Origin: DASSKO01 sp035690425
Lineage (GTDB): Bacteria; Actinomycetota; Actinomycetes; Propionibacteriales; Nocardioidaceae
Direction of reading: 5' to 3'
Length of the DNA stretch: 22,455 nt
Assembly: GCA_035690425.1 (NCBI GenBank)
Contig: DASSKO010000132.1
Span: forward strand, 1 to 22,455
The notes under the pieces are model-generated. The model saw only the letters and a list, made by a program, of their open reading frames with translations. It had not been told where the DNA came from and did no database searches. This document shows, piece after piece, positions 1-6,900 of this stretch (positions are counted from its first letter, which is position 1; each line of letters begins with the position of its first letter). A program made the position numbers and the translations under genes.

Positions 1-114
1 GGCGACCATAGCGGAGGGGAAACACCCGGTCCCATTCCGAACCCGGAAGTTAAGCTCTTCAGCGCCGATGGTACTGCGAGGGGGACCTCGTGGGAGAGTA
101 GGACGTCGCCGGAC
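1..114 (+). rRNA. rrf: 5S ribosomal RNA, 3' part (5' end outside window)
   Basis: The sequence carries the conserved 5S core: the loop-B/C stretch reading CCCATTCCGAACCCGGAAGT, then AGCGCCGATGGTACTGC, then GGGAGAGTAGGACG. The first bases GGCGAC pair with GTCGCC at 105-110, which is helix I, so only a few 5' bases are missing. The exact 3' end, around 110-116, is estimated. It is the last gene of an rRNA operon running in from the left, so 23S and 16S genes are expected just upstream of the window. Confidence 0.92.
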
Positions 115-125
115 AACATTTTTCT

Positions 126-159
126 GTGAGGGCCACCCGATCGCTCGGGTGGCCCTCAC
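126..159 (+). terminator. Perfect hairpin after 5S rRNA, likely rRNA operon terminator
   Basis: A 15-bp perfect inverted repeat (126-140 with 145-159) closes on a 4-nt loop, TCGC. It starts about 12 nt after the 5S gene. Unusually, the T-run (TTTTTCT) lies just before the stem and not after it; the 3' flank is GCATGC. It is therefore not a textbook intrinsic terminator, though U-tract-poor hairpins are common behind actinobacterial rRNA operons. Bases 160-286 hold nothing else that I can identify. Confidence 0.6.
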
Positions 160-286
160 GCATGCCCACCACACCACACCCGACGAGACGACAGGGCAGG
201 CGGCGGTTGGCCGTGCCCCACGCCGGCTTCTGTTCGTGCGGCATGCTTGTGCGTTGGCGAGCCGGTGATCGGGGTAGGACACCGGG

Positions 287-1753
287 ATGGACCTCAAGCC
301 GCACCCGCGCGACCATCCGCCGGCCGATCTCGACACGCACGAGTTTGACGTCCTGGTGGTCGGAGCCGGGTCGACGGGGGAGAACGTCGCGTCTCGGGCC
401 GGTGCCGCCGGTCTGTCGGTCGCCGTCATCGAGTCGGAGCTGGTGGGCGGTGAGTGTTCGTACTGGGCGTGCATGCCGAGCAAGGCGTTGCTGCGCTCGC
501 CTGAGGCAGTGGCGGCCGCGCGGTCGGTCGACGGTGCCCGGCAGGCGGTGACCGGCAGCGTCGACGTGGCCGCCGTTCTGCAGCGTCGCGACGGCTTCGC
601 CAGCGGCTGGGACGACGGCGGGCAGGTGTCCTGGGCCGAGGGCCAGGGGCTGGCACTCGTACGCGGTGCGGCGCGGTTGACCGGCGAGCGTGCCGTCGAG
701 GTGCGCGGCCCGGACGGCTCCCAGGTGACCCTGACCGCACGGCACGCCGTGGCGCTGTGCACCGGCAGTGAGGCGGCGCTGCCTCCCATCGACGGGCTGG
801 CCGAGGCCGAGCCGTGGACCGCGCGTGCGGCCACCAGCGCACAGCGGGTGCCTGACCATCTGCTCGTGGTCGGCGGCGGTGTGGTCGGCGTCGAGATGGC
901 CACCGCCTGGTCCGCGCTCGGCTCCCGGGTGACCGTGCTCGAGATGGCCGATCGGCTGCTCTCCGGCAACGAGGCCGAAGCCGGTCGCCGGGTCCAGGCG
1001 GCGCTGGTCGAGCGCGGGGTCGACGTGCGTCTCACGGTCGAGGTGACCCGCGTACGCCGGGAGGGCGGCACGGTGACCGTTGAGCTCGGCGACGGGTCCA
1101 GCGTCACAGGCAGCGAGATCCTGGTGGCCACGGGCCGACGCCCTCGCACGGGTGACCTCGGCCTGGAGCAGTTGGGGCTGAGCGCCAGCGACTACCTTCA
1201 GACCGACGACTCGATGACGGTGCAAGGCGTGGACGGCAACTGGCTGTACGCCGCGGGCGACTGCACCGGGCGTGCCCTGCTGACGCACATGGGCAAGTAC
1301 CAGGCACGCGTCTGCGGCGACGTGATCGCTGCCCGCGCCGGCGGCAACCAGCTGCATACGGCCGCCTGGAGCAAGCATGCCGCGACCGCTGACCATGCGG
1401 CGCTTCCCCAGGTCGCCTTCACCGACCCCCAGGTGGCCTCGGTCGGACCGACTGAGGCCGCGGCCAAGGACGCCGGCACCAACGTCGACAGCGTCGAGTT
1501 CGAGATCGGCGACATCGCCGGCGCCGCCCTGTTCGCCGACGACGCCGCCGGGTGGGCCAAGCTGGTCATCGACGCCGACCGCCAGGTCCTGGTCGGCGCG
1601 ACGTTCGTCGGTCCGCAGGCGGGCGAGCTGCTGCACGCGGCGACGATCGCGGTCGTGGGCGAGGTGCCGTTGAGCCGACTCTGGCACGCGGTCCCGTCGT
1701 ACCCGACGATCAGCGAAGTCTGGCTGCGGCTGCTGGAGACATACGGCCTGTGA
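287..1753 (+). CDS. FAD-dependent pyridine nucleotide-disulfide oxidoreductase (dihydrolipoyl dehydrogenase/mercuric reductase-like)
   Basis: A 488-aa class I flavoprotein disulfide reductase. An N-terminal FAD-binding motif (GAGSTG, residues 26-31) is followed by the redox disulfide GGECSYWACMPSK, with cysteines 57 and 62. The second Rossmann motif GGGVVG is at 196-201, with a glutamate at the end of the next strand that favours NAD(H). FAD motif YAAGDC lies at 321-326 and the C-terminal dimerisation domain starts near 375. These are direct sequence observations. Lipoamide dehydrogenases end in HAHPTxSE; here the matching segment is VPSYPTISE, so the catalytic histidine position is Tyr472 while Glu477 is kept. 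The substrate is therefore uncertain: a true E3 role is doubtful, and a mercuric-reductase-like or other thiol/electron-transfer role is possible. No 2-oxoacid dehydrogenase genes are adjacent. The ATG at 287 gives the FAD motif a usual distance from the N-terminus. Confidence 0.92.
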   Translation: MDLKPHPRDHPPADLDTHEFDVLVVGAGSTGENVASRAGAAGLSVAVIESELVGGECSYWACMPSKALLRSPEAVAAARSVDGARQAVTGSVDVAAVLQRRDGFASGWDDGGQVSWAEGQGLALVRGAARLTGERAVEVRGPDGSQVTLTARHAVALCTGSEAALPPIDGLAEAEPWTARAATSAQRVPDHLLVVGGGVVGVEMATAWSALGSRVTVLEMADRLLSGNEAEAGRRVQAALVERGVDVRLTVEVTRVRREGGTVTVELGDGSSVTGSEILVATGRRPRTGDLGLEQLGLSASDYLQTDDSMTVQGVDGNWLYAAGDCTGRALLTHMGKYQARVCGDVIAARAGGNQLHTAAWSKHAATADHAALPQVAFTDPQVASVGPTEAAAKDAGTNVDSVEFEIGDIAGAALFADDAAGWAKLVIDADRQVLVGATFVGPQAGELLHAATIAVVGEVPLSRLWHAVPSYPTISEVWLRLLETYGL

Positions 1754-1777
1754 GTCACCGCGGCGCCGTCGGGCACG

Positions 1778-1803
1778 GGCCGGGTAGCGCGACCCGCCCG
1801 GCC
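1778..1803 (+). terminator. Hairpin between oxidoreductase and MalY-like gene
   Basis: GGCCGGG (1778-1784) pairs with CCCGGCC (1797-1803) around a 12-nt loop that can itself pair GGGT with ACCC. It lies in the 67-bp gap between two same-strand genes. No T-run follows, so it could be an attenuating hairpin or chance in GC-rich DNA. Confidence 0.28.
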
Positions 1804-1820
1804 GGTGGCAACCTGAGCTG

Positions 1821-2993
1821 ATGAGCAGACTGACGGTGCCGTTGCCGGTCAACGACGTCGCCACGTTGCGACGCCGACGAAGCGCCAAGTGGCGGCTGCA
1901 CGGGCCGGACATCTTGCCGCTCCCCGTGGCGGAGATGGACTTCTCGCTGGCGCCGGCGGTGCAGGATGCGCTGGCCGAGGCCGTCCAGCGGTCCGACACC
2001 GGCTACGCCATCGCAGCCCCCGAGCTCGCAGAGGCGATGGCCGGCTTTGCCGCCGACCGTTGGGGATGGCAGATCGACCCCGCGCTGACCGCCCCCGCGA
2101 CCGACGTCGGAGTCGGCTGTGTCGACCTGCTGCGGGCGCTGTGCGACCCGGGAGACACCGTGCTGGTCAGCCCGCCGGTCTACCCGCCGTTCTACCACTG
2201 GGTGGGCGAGGTCGACGCCAAGCTGGCCGAGGCTCCGCTGCGCCAGCAGTCATCCGGCCAGTCAGCTGGGCAGTGGCGGCTCGACCTGGATGCGCTGGCC
2301 GACGCGTTCGCCGCCCGGCCCCGCGTCTACCTGCTGTGCAACCCCGCGAACCCGGTCGGCACCGTGCACACGCCGGAGGAGCTCGCCGAGGTGGCGCGGC
2401 TCGCGTACGAGCACGGCGTGACCGTGATCAGCGACGAGATCCACGCGCCGCTGGTGCTGCCCGGTGCGCAGTTCACGCCATTTCTCACTGTCCCCGGAGC
2501 GGCCGAGGTCGGGCTCAGCATGGTCTCGGCGAGCAAGGCATGGAACCTCGCCGGCCTGAAGTGCGCACTGGTGGTCGCGGCCTCACAGCGCATGCGCGCG
2601 ATCATCGAGCGCCGGCCGCCAGACGCTGTCGGCCGCACCGGCCACTTCGGCGTACTCGCCTCGATCGCGGCGCTGACCGACGGCGTCGAGTGGCTCGACG
2701 CGCTGGTCGCGACGCTCGCGCAGCGGCGCGAGCAGTTGGGCGTGCTGCTCGGTGGGCAGCTCCCGCAGGTGCACTGGTCGTGTCCGCAGGCCACCTATTT
2801 GGCGTGGTTGGACTGCCGTGAGATCGGGCTGGGCGTGGAGCCGCAGGAGTACTTCCTCACCCATGCCAAGGTGGCGCTCGAGCCGGGGCCGGCGTTCGGC
2901 AGTCTGGGCAGCGGGTGGGTGCGTCTGAACTTCGGTACCAGCGAGGAGGTCGTCTCGCAGGCCGTCCGCCGGATGGCGGCCGCCCTCGCCTGA
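1821..2993 (+). CDS. MalY/PatB family PLP-dependent C-S lyase / aminotransferase
   Basis: A 390-aa fold-type I PLP enzyme of aminotransferase class I/II. The N-terminal signature WRLHGPDILPLPVAEMDF (about residues 24-41) is typical of the MalY/PatB branch. The PLP site shows NPANPVG (174-180), DEIH (205-208) and the Schiff-base lysine in SASKAWNLAGLK (Lys239). The C-terminal VRLNFG holds the arginine that usually grips the substrate carboxylate. Family members cleave cystathionine or cysteine (beta-lyase, giving pyruvate, ammonia and a thiol) and some act as aminotransferases; the substrate cannot be read from sequence. The protein should be cytosolic. It follows the oxidoreductase by 67 bp and may be co-transcribed. 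The ribosome-binding site before ATG 1821 is weak (GGTGG about 12 nt upstream). Confidence 0.92.
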   Translation: MSRLTVPLPVNDVATLRRRRSAKWRLHGPDILPLPVAEMDFSLAPAVQDALAEAVQRSDTGYAIAAPELAEAMAGFAADRWGWQIDPALTAPATDVGVGCVDLLRALCDPGDTVLVSPPVYPPFYHWVGEVDAKLAEAPLRQQSSGQSAGQWRLDLDALADAFAARPRVYLLCNPANPVGTVHTPEELAEVARLAYEHGVTVISDEIHAPLVLPGAQFTPFLTVPGAAEVGLSMVSASKAWNLAGLKCALVVAASQRMRAIIERRPPDAVGRTGHFGVLASIAALTDGVEWLDALVATLAQRREQLGVLLGGQLPQVHWSCPQATYLAWLDCREIGLGVEPQEYFLTHAKVALEPGPAFGSLGSGWVRLNFGTSEEVVSQAVRRMAAALA

Positions 2994-3015
2994 CGCCGCC
3001 CACGGCTGGCGTAGA

Positions 3016-3062
3016 ACTGCGATCTCGGCGCGAGGTGTGAGCCCTCGCGCCGAGATCGCAGT
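3016..3062. terminator. Bidirectional terminator with perfect 20-bp stem between convergent genes
   Basis: Bases 3016-3035 and 3043-3062 are perfect reverse complements with a 7-nt loop (TGTGAGC). The hairpin sits between the MalY-like gene ending at 2993 and the metalloprotease ending at 3089 on the other strand, so it can end both transcripts. Its right arm includes the 16-nt motif TCGCGCCGAGATCGCA (3045-3060), which recurs exactly at 14808-14823 in another convergent gap. Confidence 0.75.
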
Positions 3063-3088
3063 GTTGCTGCAGCTGGCCGGCCGACCTG

Positions 3089-5458
3089 CTACCGGCCGGC
3101 GCGCACCCGCAGGTGCATGAACGGCGCCCCGCGGCCACCGTCGTTGATCACCAGCACCCGCGTGCCCGTGTCGGGCACGTCGACGCTGCTCCAGCCGGGC
3201 TGGTAGTGGCCCTCGTGCTCGCCGGTGCAGGCGTGGGCGTCGCACTCGGTCCAGTAGGACCGGCTGTCGTCGAAGATCCGAGCCGCCGGCTTGGACTTGA
3301 TCCTCGTCGGCACGCCCTCGTTGTGCAGGGTCAGTGCCGTGGTCCGCTCTAGACCGAAGGTCGAGTCGTATGACTGCAGCCGTGGCCGCATCATCGTCCC
3401 GTCACGCCAGTGCTCGATCTTCGGGTGCGCGTCCACCGGAAGGATCAGGCCGCTGCCGGGGTGGTCGCCGACGTTGTTGTTCGTGTACGACGTGTCCCAG
3501 TAGTTGATCAGCAGCCCGTCCTGGTAGGGGAAGTGCTCCACCCAGTCCGGCCTGGTGTCGAGGAAGCCGAAGTTGTACGGCCCCGTGCGCAGCGACTCGT
3601 CGTAGCCCAGATACTGGCGGTTCGCCAGCACGTAGGCGTTGAAGAACGCCTGCGTCTCCGAGCCGGTCGTCGGGCGGAACCCGTCGAACGTCCAGCCCTC
3701 GTCGGTCTCCGCCGTCCCGATCAGCTCGCCACCGAGCATCACCTGGTCCGCCTGGAAGCCGGGGTAGGTGGCCGCCCCGTCGGTCCAGTACCGGAAGCCC
3801 AGCGTCACCGTCTGGCCCGCGTACGCCGAGAGGTCGGCGGTCAGGTCCACCCACTCGCCATCGGTGGTTCCGGTGATGCCGTTGCCGAAGTTCTGCCCGT
3901 TCGGGTTGTCGTCGGTCGACCGGTTGGTCTGCACGCTCTCGCCGTTGACGGTCAGGTACGCGTAGTCCCAGCCGGGCTCGATGTCGTAGCGCACCTTCGC
4001 GGTGAACGCGCCGTCGGCCGGGACGGTGACCTCCTTGGTCATGGTGTTGTCGAGGTTGTCGCCGGACTCGCTGTAGTAGAAGTTCTCCCCGGCGAAGGGC
4101 TCGCCGAGCTCCAGCGGAACCTCCTTGTCCGGCAGCACGATGATGGCGCCCTGCGGACGCTTGGTGTTGAACTCCGCCGGACCGAGCTTGAGGTTGGCCC
4201 GCTCGCCTTGCTGCACCACCTCGTAGTCCAGCCAGCCCAGCTGGAACTTCTCCCAGTTGCCCATGTGCATCGGCTCGGTGCCGATGCCGTCCTCGGGCTC
4301 GCCGCTGCTGCCGTAGGAGCCAGAGCTCATCAGCGTCCAGAACGCGGTGGAGTTCTCCGCGCCGCCGGTGTTGCCGGAGGTGTCGTAGAGGTCCGGCAGA
4401 CCGAGGTCGTGGCCGAACTCGTGGGCGAAGACACCGACACCGCCGTTCTCAGGCTCGACGGTGTAGTCGCCGATCCAGTAGCCGGAGTCACCGATCTCGG
4501 TGCCGCCGAGCGGGACCTCGGTGCCGTCGGGCAGCGTCGGCCCAGCCTCGCCGATCGGCGTGGTCTGCACGTACCAGCGGTGCGACCAGATCGCGTTGGT
4601 GCCCTGTTCGCCGCCGCCGGTCTCCTCACCGACGCCCGCGTGCACGGACTGGAAGTGGTCGATGTAGCCGTCGGGCTCGTCGAAGTTGCCGTCGCCGTCG
4701 AAGTCGTAGCGGTCCCAGGTGTCGAACTGCGACAGGTACTCCCCGATCTCGGCGTCGCTCATGCCGGCATCGACCTGCGACTGGTACCACGCGTCGACGG
4801 AGTCGTCGACGAACAACCAGGTGTCCTGGCAGACGATGTCACCGCAGTAGTTGCTGCCGTAGCTCGCGGCGTTGTTGGGCACCTGCACCCAGCTCGTCGC
4901 GTCTCCGGTGACCGTGTACCGGTTGGAGGACTGCTCGATGTAGTAGTTGGCCATCGAGATCTCGCCCGGCTGCTGGGAGTACAGCAGGTCGTCGTAGTAC
5001 TCCTCGGAGAAGTCCGCGGTCCAGATCGTGGTGTTGTCGACGTCGCGGTCGGGCTTGGGGATCTCGTTGTGCAGTGGTCCGGGCTCGCCGCCGTGGCCGC
5101 CGTGGGCATGGGTGGCGACTCCGTCACCGAACTCGCCGGTCACGGTCCAGATCGCGTCCTCGTCCTCGCGGGCGAGCTCGACGTACTGGCCCGGTGCCAC
5201 CTTGACGACCTCGTCGCCGCCCCTGCTGCTGGGGTTGGCCTGGCCCCGCAGCACCATCTCTTGCGCCTTGGTCTGCAGGGCGTTCTGCTTCTCGGCCAGC
5301 GGACTGGTCAGATTGTGCTCCTTGTGCAGACCACGCGCCTGCCCGTGCTCAGGCGGCGCTGCTGCGGGCCGCCGATCGGGCGGGTCGGCGCTCGCGACGC
5401 CGGGTGCGGCTGCGACGAGCGCGAGGGTCGCGATGCCGCCGATGAGAGTTCGGTTCAC
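3089..5458 (-). CDS. Secreted M6 family metalloprotease (immune inhibitor A-like)
   Basis: A 789-aa exported zinc protease. A Sec-type signal peptide covers residues 1-24 with a VASA cleavage site. The catalytic motif HEFGHDLGLPD (346-356) matches the HExxHxxGxxD zinc-binding consensus of peptidase M6, where the histidines and aspartate bind zinc and the glutamate is catalytic. An acidic, EF-hand-like stretch (DFDGDGNFDEPD, about 252-263) may bind calcium. The C-terminal half, roughly 440-680, looks like the beta-sandwich and MAM-like accessory domains of immune inhibitor A proteins. Substrates are extracellular proteins in known family members; the target here is unknown. The start is GTG 5458, preceded by AGGGAG four bases upstream, and it places the signal peptide correctly. 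The gene is transcribed alone, ending at the hairpin 3016-3062. Length is normal for the family. Confidence 0.94.
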   Translation of the reverse strand: MNRTLIGGIATLALVAAAPGVASADPPDRRPAAAPPEHGQARGLHKEHNLTSPLAEKQNALQTKAQEMVLRGQANPSSRGGDEVVKVAPGQYVELAREDEDAIWTVTGEFGDGVATHAHGGHGGEPGPLHNEIPKPDRDVDNTTIWTADFSEEYYDDLLYSQQPGEISMANYYIEQSSNRYTVTGDATSWVQVPNNAASYGSNYCGDIVCQDTWLFVDDSVDAWYQSQVDAGMSDAEIGEYLSQFDTWDRYDFDGDGNFDEPDGYIDHFQSVHAGVGEETGGGEQGTNAIWSHRWYVQTTPIGEAGPTLPDGTEVPLGGTEIGDSGYWIGDYTVEPENGGVGVFAHEFGHDLGLPDLYDTSGNTGGAENSTAFWTLMSSGSYGSSGEPEDGIGTEPMHMGNWEKFQLGWLDYEVVQQGERANLKLGPAEFNTKRPQGAIIVLPDKEVPLELGEPFAGENFYYSESGDNLDNTMTKEVTVPADGAFTAKVRYDIEPGWDYAYLTVNGESVQTNRSTDDNPNGQNFGNGITGTTDGEWVDLTADLSAYAGQTVTLGFRYWTDGAATYPGFQADQVMLGGELIGTAETDEGWTFDGFRPTTGSETQAFFNAYVLANRQYLGYDESLRTGPYNFGFLDTRPDWVEHFPYQDGLLINYWDTSYTNNNVGDHPGSGLILPVDAHPKIEHWRDGTMMRPRLQSYDSTFGLERTTALTLHNEGVPTRIKSKPAARIFDDSRSYWTECDAHACTGEHEGHYQPGWSSVDVPDTGTRVLVINDGGRGAPFMHLRVRAGR

Positions 5459-5469
5459 GTTACTCCCTA

Positions 5470-5506
5470 CGTCTGTCCCCGAGTTTCCGTATGTGACGAA
5501 CAGACG
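5470..5506 (-). promoter_or_regulatory. Inverted repeat upstream of the metalloprotease gene
   Basis: CGTCTGT (5470-5476) and ACAGACG (5500-5506) form perfect 7-bp arms 23 nt apart, 11-48 nt before the GTG start of the protease gene. A TACCGT hexamer that could serve as a -10 box overlaps the distal arm when read on the minus strand. It may be an operator or a 5'-UTR hairpin. This is seen in sequence only and the function is a guess. Confidence 0.25.
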
Positions 5507-5591
5507 GTATGACTACGCCGGGCGGCACAACAGCCTTGTTCATTCGGCCGAAAGAGGCAATAATGCCGCCCCCTCCGGCCATCCTCTGGCG

Positions 5592-6890
5592 TCAGAGCCG
5601 CATCGTGCCGACGGTCTCGGGCCGGAAGCCGGGAAACACCCTGCTGGTGTCGGTCGTCGGGAAGCGTGAGCGCAGCACCTCGGTGAGCACGCTGCGGTAG
5701 TCACGGGTCACGTTGAGGTCGCCGCTGACCAGACGCTGTGATCCCAGGCCCGGCCAGCTGCCGTGAACCTGCCCTCCGCGTACGCCGGCGCCGAGGAGCA
5801 GCATCGCGTTGCCGAACCCGTGGTCGAGCCCGCGGCCGCCGTTCTCGGCAACCCGGCGGCCGAACTCGCTGATCGTGACCACGGTGACCCGCGACGCCAG
5901 CGACCCGAGGTCGGTGAAGAACGCCGCCAGAGCGGTGGCCAGCTCGGTGACGTTGTTGCGCATCGCTCCGCCTTGCACGGTGCCGAGTCCCACATGCATG
6001 TCCCAGTCGCCGTAGTCGATCGAGACGACCTCCACGCCGATGCCGGCACGCAGCAGCCGAGCGGTGTCGGCGAGTGCGACACCGAGATCGCCCTTGGGAT
6101 AGTCGGCACCCCCTCGCGGCCTCTCGGTCCTCGTCGTCAGCGGCCGCAATGTCGTCGCCGCGGCCATCGCGCTGCGCGCACCGCGCCCCAGCGGGCCCCT
6201 AGCGGAGCCCCAGGTCATGTTCATGCTGCGACGGTGGCGGCGGGCCGCGTCGCGGTTCCTCGGTGAGGCCAGGCGGATGCTGGACAGCTTCGCGCCCGCG
6301 ACGACCGGCGCCGGACCGTAGAGCGCCGTCGGCACGGTGGGCTGCCCGAGCTGCACCGCCTCCATCGGGCTGGCGGCGCGGTCGAGGCCGACCATGCGGT
6401 TGAGCCAGCCGCGACGGGCCGCCGAGCCGGGGTCGGCGTCCTCCATCTCCTCCATCGCCGCGAAGTGGCTGCGGTTCGGCTGCGGCAGCCCCACCGCCTG
6501 CACCGCGCCGAACGTGCCCGCCTGCCACATCGGCAGCAGCGGCTTGAAGGCCGGGTGCAGCCCGAACATCGCGTCCTTGGCCAGCAGGGCGCTGGTGGGT
6601 ACGGCGATGCGAGGGCGGGCGACGGCGTAGGCCGGGTCGCCGTGTGGCACGACCATGGACAGCCCGTCGGCGCCACCGCGCAGGCTGACCACGACCAGCA
6701 CGTTGGCCGCCGTGCCCCCGGCGCCGAAGGCCAGCTGGCGGAAGACCCCGCCGGTCATCGTCTCGAACGCGGCCGCGCCCGCGACCGCCGCCGACCCCTT
6801 GAGGAAGGTGCGGCGGGTGCTGTGCATCTCGCGGCGGAACTCTGGGCAGCCGCACTCTGCTGTCGCTGCTGTCGCTGGTGTCTCTGGCAT
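5592..6890 (-). CDS. DUF1501 family protein with Tat signal
   Basis: A 432-aa protein of the DUF1501 family (related to the sulfatase/alkaline phosphatase superfamily). A twin-arginine motif STRRTFLKG (Arg26-Arg27) is followed by a hydrophobic Ala-rich stretch, so export through Tat is expected. Family features include VLVVVSLRGGADGLSMVVP (about 64-82), FGLHPAF, and NRSHFAAMEEMED. Near the C-terminus VTVVTISEFGRRVAENGG and GLDHGFGNAMLLLGAG match conserved family blocks. Its biochemical activity is not established in the literature known to me. ATG 6890 lies 10 bp after the stop of the DUF1800 gene, and its ribosome-binding site (AGGAG) follows directly on that stop codon, so the two are translationally coupled. 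DUF1800-DUF1501 pairs are a recurrent bacterial gene arrangement. No strong terminator is seen downstream, only a short GGCA-TTAT-TGCC hairpin near 5556-5567. Confidence 0.93.
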   Translation of the reverse strand: MPETPATAATAECGCPEFRREMHSTRRTFLKGSAAVAGAAAFETMTGGVFRQLAFGAGGTAANVLVVVSLRGGADGLSMVVPHGDPAYAVARPRIAVPTSALLAKDAMFGLHPAFKPLLPMWQAGTFGAVQAVGLPQPNRSHFAAMEEMEDADPGSAARRGWLNRMVGLDRAASPMEAVQLGQPTVPTALYGPAPVVAGAKLSSIRLASPRNRDAARRHRRSMNMTWGSARGPLGRGARSAMAAATTLRPLTTRTERPRGGADYPKGDLGVALADTARLLRAGIGVEVVSIDYGDWDMHVGLGTVQGGAMRNNVTELATALAAFFTDLGSLASRVTVVTISEFGRRVAENGGRGLDHGFGNAMLLLGAGVRGGQVHGSWPGLGSQRLVSGDLNVTRDYRSVLTEVLRSRFPTTDTSRVFPGFRPETVGTMRL

Positions 6891-6900
6891 GTCTGGCTCC

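Noticed and set aside
3410..5512. A 700-codon open frame on the plus strand opposite the metalloprotease
   Set aside because: It is exactly antisense to a gene with clear motifs. Its product is Val/Arg/His/Gly-rich with no domain, as expected for a shadow frame in GC-rich DNA. Long frames opposite the oxidoreductase (59-1999), DUF1800 (6655-8430), the ATPase (8436-9851) and the S15 peptidase (16878-18560) were rejected for the same reason.
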